Of a DNA stretch of 17,120 nucleotides, positions 6,554 to 13,886 are shown piece after piece. The DNA comes from Opitutia bacterium UBA6410. GTDB taxonomy: Bacteria > Verrucomicrobiota > Verrucomicrobiia > Opitutales > Intestinicryptomonadaceae. Within the stretch, counting starts at the first letter, position 1, and each line of letters opens with the position of its first letter. Where the stretch lies: NCBI GenBank assembly GCA_002437405.1, contig DJPO01000030.1:1-17120 (forward strand), read 5' to 3'. Made by a program: the position numbers and the translations under genes. Under the pieces are notes generated by a model. That model was not told the origin of the DNA and searched no databases. It saw only the letters and a program-made list of their open reading frames with translations.

Positions 6554-9223
6554 TTAAGACATCGACTTGAGCCTTTCGACAAGCCGCGCCGACGGTTCAG
6601 CCGCCGCGCTTGCGCAAACATAAAAAGTGTCGTGCGCCCAGCCCGCCTCGGTATTTATCCGCGCGAATACGATGTCGTAGCCGCAGTCGCGGACGCACTT
6701 TGCGATTTTGTACAAAAGCCCCACTTTGTCGCGCCCGCGCACTTCCAATACCGATTTGCCCGCCTCGCGCCGCAAAAATACCTCCTGCAAAATCGCCCCA
6801 GCCGCCCGACGCGACGCGTAGAACGTCTCGTCGATTTCCGACTCGAGCGCGCGCGAATCGGCAAGCGCGGCGGCGACTCTGCGCGAAAAATGCTCGCGGA
6901 TTCGCATATTATTCGAAACTCCGCCCGAAACGCCTGTCAGATAAAAAGTGTCGATGGTAATACCGTCGGCGCGGGTCAGGACTTTCGAGCCTAAAATGTC
7001 GAAACCCGAAAGGCTCAACACGCCCGCGAGTATGCAAAACAGCCCCGTTCTGTCGTTCGAGACAACGCAAAGGCGGGTAATCGAGCGGTTCGGGTCGTCA
7101 ATCCACTCGATGACGGGCAAATGCGGATTTTTCCGCCTGCCAAGCGCGGCAATCATCTTTATGTGCATCAAAACGTCGGCGCGGTTGTGGAAGGAAAAAT
7201 AGCTCGGGGGCATATAGCGGATATGCTCGCGCAAAAGTTCGCGCCTGTTTTCCAGCTCGGGCAACTCGGCGAGCTCGGCAAGTTCCCTGTCGCGCCTTTT
7301 TGCGAATGAATCCTCCGCGCCCGCCCCCTTGCGGATAAACGAGAGCGTCTGGCGGTATAGCGACTCGTGCAAGCCCTGCTTGTAGGAGTTCCAGAAATCC
7401 TCGGACGTGCCGCGCGCGTCGCAGAAAGTGGTTATGTACAAAAGCTTGAGGGTTTCCTCGTCGCCCGCAATCTTCGCGAATTTCGCGATTTCCGACTCCT
7501 CCTCGATGTCGTAGGACTGCCAAAATCTCGCCATTTCCAAGTGGTTGCGGATAATCTGGACTATCGTCTCGATGTCCTCGTCCGAAACCCCGAGCCGCCG
7601 CAACACCCTCCCCGCGATTTCCGCCCCGACCTCCGCGTGCCCGCGTATCCCGTCGCTTTTGCCGATGTCGTGGAAAAACAGAATCAGGTACGCGAGCAGC
7701 GGGTTGCGCATGCCCGTCAGCACCCTGTGGTAGTGCCAATAAAGCCCGTCGTCTTTCGTCGCGCAGAAAATCCTGTCGAGGTGCTCGATGCACCGCAGCG
7801 TGTGCATATCGACAGTATACCTGTGGAAAAACTCGCGCTGAACCATGCAGGTAATGTCCATAAATTCGGGAATAAACCGCCCCAGCACGCCCCAATAGTG
7901 CATTACCTCGAGCGCGGGAAACACCCCTCCCCTGAATTGCAGAACCGAAAGAAAACACTTGTTGTTTTCGGGGTCGGCGCGGTAGTTGTCGTCAATTAAA
8001 TCGCGCGCGTCCTTCAGCTCGACTTCGAGGGAGTCGTCGGGAGCGCAGCCGAACTGCTGGCAGTATGAAAACAGTCGCAGTATGCGCGACTTTTTGCGGC
8101 GGAAAACTCCCTTTCTCTGGGCTTTTATCTCGCCGCGGTAGACGCAAAATCCGTCGATTTTATACTTCCTGTTGCGCGGCACGCGCGAGCCCAATTGGCG
8201 CATCGTCGCCAGAATATCCTTCGGCAAAACAATCCCCATTCGCTTGCGCGCGGTCTTTGCGAGCGTGTCGATTACCCTGAAAGATTTGTAGACTCGCCGC
8301 ATAAACGCCTCGACAGCCTCCTCGCCGCCGCCGTCCGAAAATCCGAGCCGCTCGGCGACAACCGACTGCTTTTCGAGATCGAGAACGTCCGTCGGGCGGT
8401 TCGTCAGAAAATGAAGGTCGTTGCGTACGCGCAGGAGGAAGTCGAACGAACGCCTCAGCGAAATGTATTCCGACGGCATAAGCAGCCTGCGCCGCATTAA
8501 CGCGCCGATTTTCGACTCCCCGAAATTTAGCAACGCCTTCCAGCGCATTGTCTGGAAGTCGCGCAAGCCGCCGATTCCGTTTTTTATGTTCGGCTCCTGA
8601 ATGTACGCCGTCCAGTTGTACGAGGCGTGCCTGTCGCGCTTTAGCCGCATAAGGCTTTCGAAATGGCTCTCGCGGGTGGCGCGGCACAGCGGCGCGAAAA
8701 CCTTTTGGAAGCGCGCGAACAAATCCGCCTGCCCGCAGACGCGGCGGGCGTCGAGAAGCGAGTTTTTCAAAAGAACGTCGTGGCTGACGCATTCGAGAAG
8801 CTCGGCAACCGTCGCGCTCGTGTGCCCGAGCTTCAGCCCAGTGTCCCAAAGCGGATACATTATCCCTTCGACGACCTTCTGCTTGGCTTCGCCCGAAACG
8901 TTGTCGTCGTAGAGGAAGAGAATGTCGATGTCGCTGTACGGGCAGAGCTCGCGGCGTCCGTACCCGCCGAGGGCGATTATGCACACGTCTTTTTCAAGCG
9001 CGGCGGCGGCGGAATTGCGCCATAGGAATTTCACGATTTCGTCCACACAGGCAGTGTTTGCGGCGCAGACCGCCCTGCCCGACGCCCCCGCCAAATGCGC
9101 GCTCAAAATTTTTTCGCGCGAAAAACGGATACATTCGCGAACCGCTGCGGATACGTCGGTACGTCCGCCGAGCTTTTCGGCACACAAAGCGGAGATTTTT
9201 TCGGGGAGTCCAAACCAGCCCAT
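6554..9223 (-). CDS. glnD: Bifunctional PII uridylyltransferase / uridylyl-removing enzyme GlnD
   Basis: GlnD senses glutamine and adds UMP to, or removes it from, PII signalling proteins, which control glutamine synthetase and nitrogen regulation in the cytoplasm. The 889 residues equal the Escherichia coli length. Domains in order: a nucleotidyltransferase with LGGYGRRELCPYSDID (85-100), whose D98 and D100 are the metal aspartates; a GlnD-type helical region with YIQEPNIKNGIGGLRDFQT; an HD phosphohydrolase with VDMHTLRCIEHLDR (471-484) and FFHDIGKSDGIRGHAEVGAE (516-535); and two ACT domains (about 714-800 with SNDRTGLFCILAGVL, about 824-889 with GRDKVGLLYKIAK) for glutamine binding. All key motifs are intact, so both activities are expected. 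Neither PII nor amtB is in the window. It is divergent from the LysM gene (104 bases) and convergent with the DUF1080 gene; the 111 bases between those two stops contain no U-tract hairpin. Confidence 0.97.
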   Translation of the reverse strand: MGWFGLPEKISALCAEKLGGRTDVSAAVRECIRFSREKILSAHLAGASGRAVCAANTACVDEIVKFLWRNSAAAALEKDVCIIALGGYGRRELCPYSDIDILFLYDDNVSGEAKQKVVEGIMYPLWDTGLKLGHTSATVAELLECVSHDVLLKNSLLDARRVCGQADLFARFQKVFAPLCRATRESHFESLMRLKRDRHASYNWTAYIQEPNIKNGIGGLRDFQTMRWKALLNFGESKIGALMRRRLLMPSEYISLRRSFDFLLRVRNDLHFLTNRPTDVLDLEKQSVVAERLGFSDGGGEEAVEAFMRRVYKSFRVIDTLAKTARKRMGIVLPKDILATMRQLGSRVPRNRKYKIDGFCVYRGEIKAQRKGVFRRKKSRILRLFSYCQQFGCAPDDSLEVELKDARDLIDDNYRADPENNKCFLSVLQFRGGVFPALEVMHYWGVLGRFIPEFMDITCMVQREFFHRYTVDMHTLRCIEHLDRIFCATKDDGLYWHYHRVLTGMRNPLLAYLILFFHDIGKSDGIRGHAEVGAEIAGRVLRRLGVSDEDIETIVQIIRNHLEMARFWQSYDIEEESEIAKFAKIAGDEETLKLLYITTFCDARGTSEDFWNSYKQGLHESLYRQTLSFIRKGAGAEDSFAKRRDRELAELAELPELENRRELLREHIRYMPPSYFSFHNRADVLMHIKMIAALGRRKNPHLPVIEWIDDPNRSITRLCVVSNDRTGLFCILAGVLSLSGFDILGSKVLTRADGITIDTFYLTGVSGGVSNNMRIREHFSRRVAAALADSRALESEIDETFYASRRAAGAILQEVFLRREAGKSVLEVRGRDKVGLLYKIAKCVRDCGYDIVFARINTEAGWAHDTFYVCASAAAEPSARLVERLKSMS

Positions 9224-9327
9224 TTTTTTAATCGTCTAATTCTTGTTGAAATTCGGCGTAAATTGTGCCAAATTATCGTGAAATTTAAAGAAATATCGTT
9301 CCCGCAGGAACAAAATTTAGGACTAAA
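9224..9327. promoter_or_regulatory. Divergent intergenic region between glnD and the LysM gene
   Basis: These 104 bases are clearly more A/T-rich than the flanking genes and must hold the promoters for both directions. Plus-strand hexamers such as TTGAAA near 9246 are followed by A/T-rich stretches, but I cannot point to a convincing -35/-10 pair. A small hairpin GTTCC-CGCA-GGAAC (9299-9312) lies just upstream of the LysM start, and TTAGGA (9318-9323) is a plausible ribosome site for it. Confidence 0.4.
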
Positions 9328-9945
9328 ATGGAAGAAGAAATAAAAACGGAAAAATCGTCCGCCCTGCTCCCCGCAATGGGATTGCTCGGACTCGGCGTCG
9401 GCACAATCGCCCTTGTTTTGGGAATTTTCGCGATGAAAAAGGCGGGCGACGTATCGACCACCATGACGGACAAAGTCGAAAAGGCGGCGGCTCTGTCGCT
9501 CGAAATCCAAAAACTCAGCGAAAGAACCGACTCCATCGCCCTGCAAATCGAAGACTTGAAGAGCGCGGACAAGTCGAGCCGCGAAAACCTCGTAAGACAG
9601 TTCAACGACATAATCGGCAAGCTCAATAGCTCCATCGTCGAAAACCGCGACTCCATCAAAGAACTGCGCGCGGCGGTCGAAACGCTCGCCAAGCACCGCA
9701 CGGCTCCCCGCCAAACCGCGAGAGCCGAAGCTCCCGCCCAGACGGCGCAGCAGTCCGCCCAGCAGCAGGAGGCGAAGTCCGACGCGGCGGAGGAATCGAA
9801 CGCCGAGTTCCACGTAATCCAAAGCGGCGACACTTACGCGAAAATCGCGGCGAAGTACAATACGACAGTCGACGCGCTGATTAAGGCGAATCCCGACCTG
9901 CGCCCCTCGCGCCTTAAAATCGGGCAAAAAGTAAAGCTCCGCTAA
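9328..9945 (+). CDS. Membrane-anchored coiled-coil protein with C-terminal LysM domain
   Basis: The product is 205 residues. A short cytoplasmic tail (MEEEIKTEKS) precedes one transmembrane helix at about 13-36 (LLPAMGLLGLGVGTIALVLG). A long heptad-like region (about 45-122, rich in Lys, Glu, Leu and Ser) should form a coiled coil. An Ala/Gln-rich linker (123-159) leads to a LysM domain at 161-205 with FHVIQSGDTYAKIAAKYN and the ending LKIGQKVKLR. LysM binds peptidoglycan or other N-acetylglucosamine polymers, so this looks like an inner-membrane anchor reaching to the cell wall. Its specific role is unknown; there is no catalytic domain. The start at ATG 9328 is supported by TTAGGA a few bases upstream. 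It is a single-gene unit: divergent from glnD and followed at once by its own terminator. The opposite-strand open frames in the same stretch show no domain and are shadows. Confidence 0.88.
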   Translation: MEEEIKTEKSSALLPAMGLLGLGVGTIALVLGIFAMKKAGDVSTTMTDKVEKAAALSLEIQKLSERTDSIALQIEDLKSADKSSRENLVRQFNDIIGKLNSSIVENRDSIKELRAAVETLAKHRTAPRQTARAEAPAQTAQQSAQQQEAKSDAAEESNAEFHVIQSGDTYAKIAAKYNTTVDALIKANPDLRPSRLKIGQKVKLR

Positions 9946-9977
9946 TCTTTGCGATTCGAAAAAAAATTTTTTATTTG

Positions 9978-10008
9978 GTCGGACTTCACACGAAGCCCGA
10001 CTTTTTTT
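9978..10008 (+). terminator. Intrinsic terminator after the LysM gene
   Basis: GTCGGACTTC (9978-9987) pairs with GAAGCCCGAC (9992-10001) apart from one A-C mismatch, around the loop ACAC, and is followed by seven T (10002-10008). On the minus strand the same hairpin is followed by an A/T-rich tract that includes a T run, so it may also stop transcripts of the convergent MFS gene that ends at 10095. Confidence 0.8.
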
Positions 10009-10094
10009 GCGCCGTCAAAATACCCGAGTTTTCCGCCTCCGCAAAAAGCCAGACCACCGCGCTAAAAAACGCCGCCGCCACCCGCGAAAAAAAA

Positions 10095-11462
10095 TTACCC
10101 GCGCGGCTTGCCGACCGAAACGGAATTCAAAGCCTGCGCCATTTCGGGCATTATCAGCCCCTTTTCGGCGTAGATTTTGCGCGCCTGCATACTGACTTTC
10201 TTGCGCCCAGATTCGAAGGCGAAAGCGGTAATCACGCAGACAATCCCGCCGAAAACCGTCACGGCGGGCAACCCAGTGTACGACGACACCCAGCCCTGCA
10301 CGATGCTCCCGAGCGGCGGAATTCCGAAAAACACCATCGTAAAAACGCTCATAACGCGCCCGCGTTTGGATTCCTCGACAAGCGACTGGAGCATCGTATT
10401 GCAGCTCGCCGAAACCGCGACCATTCCGAAGCCTATCGGCACGCATATCACATACGCCAAGACCTCTTCGCGGACGAAGGAAATCGCCACGAGCGCAACC
10501 CCGAAAATCACACACGAACACACGATCACGCGCCCGATACCCAGCACGCTCTTGCGCGCCGCCAAATAGAGAGCCGCAACGAGCGCGCCGCCGCCCACAA
10601 AGCTCATCAGATTCCCGAGCGTCTGGCTTCCGCCGCCCAAGTCGCCCTTCGCAAACGCGGGCATAAGCATCGCAAACGGCACGCCGAAAAAGCTGAAGAC
10701 CGCAAGCATACTCAATACCATGCGAATCGGGCGCATATGGCGTATGTAGGAAAACCCCTCGACAATCTCCGCAAGCGCGCCGTTTGACTTGTGCTTCTCG
10801 ACCGTACTTACGTTTATAAGATAGAGTGAAAGAAGAATCGCGAGGTAGCAGAACGCGTTGAGCAGAAAGCAGTACCCCTCGCCGACGGCCGCAATCATAA
10901 CACCGCCGATTGCGGGCCCGAGAAAACGGCTCGCGTTTATGACCGTCGAGTTCAGGGCGATTGCGTTTGTCTGGTCGCGTGGCGGAACGAGCTTCGAGTA
11001 AAACGACTGTCGCGCGGGGGCGTCGAAGCTGAAAATCACCCCGCCCACAAAACTCAAAAACAAAATCGCGCCTATCGATATATGCCCCGAAAGAGTCAAA
11101 GCCGCCAAAACAAAGCTCAAAACCATCATCGAACTTTGCGTCGCCATCATTATGTATTTGCGCTCGAACCTGTCGGCGACGACCCCCGCAAAAGGCGTAA
11201 AAAACAGCACGGGAATCTGCGACAAAAACACCGAAAGCGACAAAATGAAAACCGAATCGGTAATATTGTAAATCAGCCAGCCCATCGCAACCTGCTGAAT
11301 CCACGAGCCGATGAGCGAAAAAAACATTCCGACAAAGTAAATCGCAAAGTTTTTATATTTTAGCGACTTAAATATGGACAACAACGCCCGCGGGTTTTTC
11401 GGTATAAAAACCGAGAGATTCCGCCAGCTGTACGCGGCTTCGTTGTGCCTTTTGCCGTCCAT
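10095..11462 (-). CDS. MFS transporter, EntS-like exporter family
   Basis: An inner-membrane major facilitator protein of about 455 residues with roughly twelve hydrophobic segments. It resembles the MFS_3/EntS-like group, which includes exporters of siderophores and other small molecules. Supporting motifs are FKSLKYKNFAIYFVGMFFSL at the first helix, IGSWIQQVAMGWLIYNITDS, and the loop 2-3 signature GVVADRFERKYIMM (motif A, with the Asp-Arg and Arg-Lys pairs). FSFDAPARQSFYSKLVP, NASRFLGPAIGGV, SSYTGLPAVTVFGG and other segments also fit this group. A cytoplasmic tail of about 40 residues ends the protein. The frame extends 18 codons upstream to 11516, but that part runs through a terminator hairpin, so ATG 11462 is preferred; TTG codons near residues 27-28 are alternatives just before the conserved region. 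The substrate is unknown. There is no Shine-Dalgarno sequence and the gene starts 9 bases beyond the U-tract of the upstream terminator. Confidence 0.9.
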   Translation of the reverse strand: MDGKRHNEAAYSWRNLSVFIPKNPRALLSIFKSLKYKNFAIYFVGMFFSLIGSWIQQVAMGWLIYNITDSVFILSLSVFLSQIPVLFFTPFAGVVADRFERKYIMMATQSSMMVLSFVLAALTLSGHISIGAILFLSFVGGVIFSFDAPARQSFYSKLVPPRDQTNAIALNSTVINASRFLGPAIGGVMIAAVGEGYCFLLNAFCYLAILLSLYLINVSTVEKHKSNGALAEIVEGFSYIRHMRPIRMVLSMLAVFSFFGVPFAMLMPAFAKGDLGGGSQTLGNLMSFVGGGALVAALYLAARKSVLGIGRVIVCSCVIFGVALVAISFVREEVLAYVICVPIGFGMVAVSASCNTMLQSLVEESKRGRVMSVFTMVFFGIPPLGSIVQGWVSSYTGLPAVTVFGGIVCVITAFAFESGRKKVSMQARKIYAEKGLIMPEMAQALNSVSVGKPRG

Positions 11463-11470
11463 AAAAATAT

Positions 11471-11511
11471 AAAAAAACCGCTTTCGGGAAATTTTGCAAC
11501 CCCGAAAGCGG
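11471..11511 (-). terminator. Strong intrinsic terminator between lipoprotein and MFS genes
   Basis: On the minus strand a perfect 11-bp stem (CCGCTTTCGGG with CCCGAAAGCGG; plus-strand arms 11478-11488 and 11501-11511) with a 12-base loop is followed by seven U (11471-11477). It starts 8 bases after the lipoprotein stop and fits the classic Rho-independent form. Its position means the MFS gene needs its own promoter or depends on read-through. Confidence 0.9.
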
Positions 11512-11519
11512 CTCAAAGC

Positions 11520-12002
11520 CTAAAATATGGAAGAACCGCCCCTATAAACGGCGTCATATTTCGCGCCTGCGGTCTTCAACGCCGTGAAGCTCGCGGCAAG
11601 CTTTGCCGTCGCGGAGTCTATGTCCGCCGAAAACGCAGGCCACTTGCGCTTGAGCTCGACGGCGGCCTCGACGGGCTTCGACGGGTAGTCGGAGACAAAC
11701 GCGGCGATGTCGCCCGTAGCCTTCTGCATATTCTGCGCGTACATTTTTTTCGCCACCTGCACCATCGAGTCCCAGCCCTTGACGTACTCGCGGTACGCGT
11801 CCACAAAGTCCGCGGGGCAGCCGTTTAGCCGCACCGCGCGCAGTTTCTCCGCGACCTCCGCGGGAGACTTGGAATTCGACGCAATTCGGTAGTCCACCGA
11901 GTAGACCGCCTCTATCGCAATCTGCTCCGGGGAAGCCTCGGGCGCGCTTTGGCAGCCGCACAGCGACGCCGCCAAAAGGACGAACAATATCGTTTTTCTC
12001 AT
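11520..12002 (-). CDS. Small lipoprotein of unknown function
   Basis: The product is 160 residues. MRKTILFVLLAASLCGCQS is a signal peptide with an LCGC lipobox, so Cys17 should be lipidated and the protein anchored in the inner or outer membrane. The mature part is mostly helical, with segments such as EQIAIEAVYSVDYRI, VDAYREYVKGWDSMVQ and IDSATAKLAASFTALKTA; I recognise no named domain. The pattern of several long helices suggests a small helical bundle. The start at ATG 12002 is well supported by AAAGGAAA a few bases upstream on the minus strand, one of the clearer ribosome sites in this window. It is divergent from leuD and is followed immediately by a strong terminator, so it is a monocistronic unit. 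The overlapping frames on the same strand (to 11961) are shadows. Confidence 0.82.
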   Translation of the reverse strand: MRKTILFVLLAASLCGCQSAPEASPEQIAIEAVYSVDYRIASNSKSPAEVAEKLRAVRLNGCPADFVDAYREYVKGWDSMVQVAKKMYAQNMQKATGDIAAFVSDYPSKPVEAAVELKRKWPAFSADIDSATAKLAASFTALKTAGAKYDAVYRGGSSIF

Positions 12003-12137
12003 ATATTTTCCTTTGTTATTTTAGTATGAAAATTTTTCGGGGTAAACCGCCGCGGCGAAATTTATTCGGGCGATTTTATATTTAGACAATTTTTTTGGGT
12101 TGTAGTGCAAAAAAAAATCATTCTAATTGAAAGAACA
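12003..12137. promoter_or_regulatory. Divergent promoter region between lipoprotein gene and leuD
   Basis: These 135 bases are A/T-rich and must serve both directions. On the minus strand the lipoprotein ribosome site AAAGGAAA lies next to its ATG. On the plus strand TAGACA near 12083 resembles a -35 element, but no good -10 element follows at the right spacing. The leuD frame is open from GTG 12105, but ATG 12138 begins the conserved protein. I see no leucine-codon-rich leader peptide, so attenuation of the classical leu type is not indicated. Confidence 0.4.
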
Positions 12138-12737
12138 ATGGCACTCGAAAAAATCAACAATGTAAAAGGTAAGGCGGTATTCGTCCCCGGCAACGATATC
12201 GACACCGACAGAATCATTCCCGCCCGCTTTATGGTCTGCGTGACCTTTGAAGGGCTCGGCAAATACGCTTTCTACGACGAACGCAAGAACGCGGACGGCA
12301 CGGACAAAAAACACCCGCTCACCGACCCGCGCAAGCAAAACGCAAAAATCCTGCTTTCGGGCGAAAACTTCGGCTGCGGCTCCTCGCGCGAACACGCGCC
12401 GCAATCGCTCTGGCACTACGGCTTCAGGGGGATTGTCGCCCAGAGCTTCGCGGAAATCTTCTTCGGCAACTCCACGACCCTCGGAATCCCCTGCGTCTGC
12501 GCCTCCGCCGCCGACATCGCGAAAATCGGCGAACTCATCGAAGCCGACCCCGAAGCACCCGTGGACATCGACCTCGACAAGATGACGGTCTCCTGCAAGG
12601 ATTTCTCCTGCAAATGCACTATGCCCGAAAACGCCCGCGCGGCACTCGTATCGGGCACTTGGGACCCCATCGCGGGGCTTATCGATTCCGAAAAGGAAAT
12701 CGCCGCCACCGCCGAAAAACTCCCCTATTTTAAATGA
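12138..12737 (+). CDS. leuD: 3-isopropylmalate dehydratase small subunit LeuD
   Basis: With LeuC this subunit isomerises 2-isopropylmalate to 3-isopropylmalate in leucine biosynthesis, in the cytoplasm. The 199 residues match the usual length. Motifs: FVPGNDIDTDRIIPARF (15-31), which contains the substrate-loop region, SGENFGCGSSREHAPQSLWH (74-93) and IVAQSFAEIFFGNSTTLGIP (99-118), all typical of the aconitase swivel domain. The large subunit LeuC, which carries the iron-sulfur cluster, is not in the window and must be encoded elsewhere. The ATG at 12138, preceded by GAAAGAACA, gives the canonical N-terminus; the in-frame GTG at 12105 would add 11 unconserved residues. Its stop overlaps the exbB-like start (ATGA at 12734-12737), an odd pairing of leucine synthesis with an envelope energiser. 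Confidence 0.95.
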   Translation: MALEKINNVKGKAVFVPGNDIDTDRIIPARFMVCVTFEGLGKYAFYDERKNADGTDKKHPLTDPRKQNAKILLSGENFGCGSSREHAPQSLWHYGFRGIVAQSFAEIFFGNSTTLGIPCVCASAADIAKIGELIEADPEAPVDIDLDKMTVSCKDFSCKCTMPENARAALVSGTWDPIAGLIDSEKEIAATAEKLPYFK

Positions 12738-13297
12738 AATTCGTAATCGAAGGCGCGGGTATTTTTATATACCCGCTCGCGCTTTGCTCGCTCGTCGCGC
12801 TCTACATAATCGTCGAGCGGCTCGTTTCCCTGCGCGAATCGAAAGTCGTGCCGCGGCAAATCGCGGGGGCTTTGATTTCGGGCAACCTCTCGGAAACCGA
12901 AGGCGACCTCTCCACGACAGTCGGGCGGATTCTGTTTTTCAACCGCAATTCAAACCCCGACGCCGACGCGCTCAAGGCGTTCGCGCAGCTTGAAATTACG
13001 CGGCTCGAACGCGGAATGTTCGCGCTGGACATCGTGATTTCCGCTGCCCCCCTGCTCGGGCTTTTGGGGACTGTCGCGGGGCTCGTTACGGTCTTCGCGA
13101 CGAACGAATCCACGCCCACGCCCGAAGCCATTTCGCGCGGCGTAGCCCTCGCGCTCTCGACGACAATCCTCGGGCTTTGCATAGCAATCCCCGCAATCGT
13201 CGGGAATTCGTACCTCAACAGGCGCATCGACAAACTCTGCGCACGCATAAACATCTGCGTCGAAAGACTCATCGACATAAGGCGCGGGGAAAAATGA
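12734..13297 (+). CDS. MotA/TolQ/ExbB family proton channel protein
   Basis: ExbB/TolQ proteins form the pentameric inner-membrane ring that, with an ExbD/TolR dimer, uses the proton gradient to energise TonB-dependent uptake or the Tol envelope system. The 187 residues are on the short side (ExbB about 240). Three membrane segments are visible: about 11-30, 97-121 and 139-157. The conserved pore stretch APLLGLLGTVAGLVTVF (105-121) and ALSTTILGLCIAIPA (140-154) carry the Thr residues typical of the family. The cytoplasmic loop between the first two helices is compact. It is coupled by ATGA overlaps to leuD upstream and to the exbD-like gene downstream. No tonB, tolA, tolB or pal lies in the window, so whether it serves TonB, Tol or another system cannot be decided; I therefore give no symbol. 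Confidence 0.92.
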   Translation: MKFVIEGAGIFIYPLALCSLVALYIIVERLVSLRESKVVPRQIAGALISGNLSETEGDLSTTVGRILFFNRNSNPDADALKAFAQLEITRLERGMFALDIVISAAPLLGLLGTVAGLVTVFATNESTPTPEAISRGVALALSTTILGLCIAIPAIVGNSYLNRRIDKLCARINICVERLIDIRRGEK

Positions 13298-13701
13298 ACA
13301 TCGGCAGAAGCAATCGGAGAAAGGCGGAAATAAACATTGTCCCGCTCGTGGACGTGCTTACGAGCCTCATTTTCTTCTTTTTGCTTACGATGCAATTCAA
13401 GGAAATCTACGCGGTAGACATCACCCCGCCCGCAATGCAGTCGGCGGAAAGCGTGGCGAAGGCAAAACCCGCAACCGTCTCGGTATCCAAAGACGGCAAA
13501 TATTTTTGGGAGGCGGAGGAAATTTCCGCCCAAATGCTCGAGTCCAAAATCTCCGAGCTGGCGAAGGGCGAAAACCCCGAAATCATAGTCTTGGGCGACA
13601 AAAATTCGTCGCTCGAAAACGTAATGCGGGTTGTAGATTTTGCGCGTACCGCGAAAATCAAAAAGCTCAGCCTGCAATCGCAGGAAACTGCAGGCAAATA
13701 G
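13294..13701 (+). CDS. ExbD/TolR family biopolymer transport protein
   Basis: The partner of the preceding ExbB-like protein. The 135 residues are usual for the family. A short basic cytoplasmic tail (GRSNRRKAEI) is followed by one transmembrane helix, INIVPLVDVLTSLIFFFLL (13-31), holding the essential proton-carrying Asp at residue 20 in the family motif PLVDV. The periplasmic domain of about 95 residues (SVSKDGKYFWEAEEISAQML and on) keeps the ExbD/TolR layout, with VVDFARTAKIKKLSL near the end matching the last helix and strand. ATG 13294 overlaps the exbB-like stop by ATGA, and GGCGCGGGGAAAA lies upstream. The frame is open further upstream to 13177, but that is within the exbB-like gene. 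A short hairpin CCCGA/TCGGG at 13722-13734 follows the stop but lacks a strong U-tract. Confidence 0.92.
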   Translation: MNIGRSNRRKAEINIVPLVDVLTSLIFFFLLTMQFKEIYAVDITPPAMQSAESVAKAKPATVSVSKDGKYFWEAEEISAQMLESKISELAKGENPEIIVLGDKNSSLENVMRVVDFARTAKIKKLSLQSQETAGK

Positions 13702-13886
13702 AAAAAAAAGATTGCCATTCGCCCGAAAATCGGGTCTTATTATCGGCATTGCAACAATGTTGCGGAATTTCGGTTTTATCCGCGCTTGTTTTTACGTTTT
13801 TACCGCGGGCAATGTTTTTTCAATCGCTCTTTGCGCCGCGGTGGACACTCCGATTTTTAACATTTTTTGCGCAACCGCGCACCGAT
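13702..13886 (+). other. Leader region of rho
   Basis: These 185 bases between the exbD-like gene and rho are T-rich with many T runs (13790-13802, 13816-13821). They contain a short hairpin (13722-13734) and GCAAC-AAT-GTTGC (13751-13763). A frame opens at ATG 13757 and runs 49 codons to 13906, past the rho start. It could be a leader peptide, but no ribosome site precedes it and its coding character is doubtful. rho genes are commonly autoregulated by termination in their leaders, so this is a plausible site; nothing more definite can be shown. Confidence 0.35.

Noticed and set aside
7098..7958. 286-codon minus-strand frame inside glnD
   Set aside because: It lies out of frame within an intact glnD and shows no domain; it is a high-GC shadow.
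10015..11304. 429-codon minus-strand frame overlapping the MFS gene
   Set aside because: Cys and Arg rich with no hydrophobic helices; the other frame gives a complete MFS protein.
13722..13734. Hairpin CCCGA/TCGGG as terminator of the exbD-like gene
   Set aside because: The stem is only 5 bp and is followed by TCTTATT, too weak to call.
13506..13886. N-terminal extension of Rho
   Set aside because: It would overlap the exbD-like gene for almost 200 bases and shows no Rho_N similarity; it is basic, low-quality sequence.
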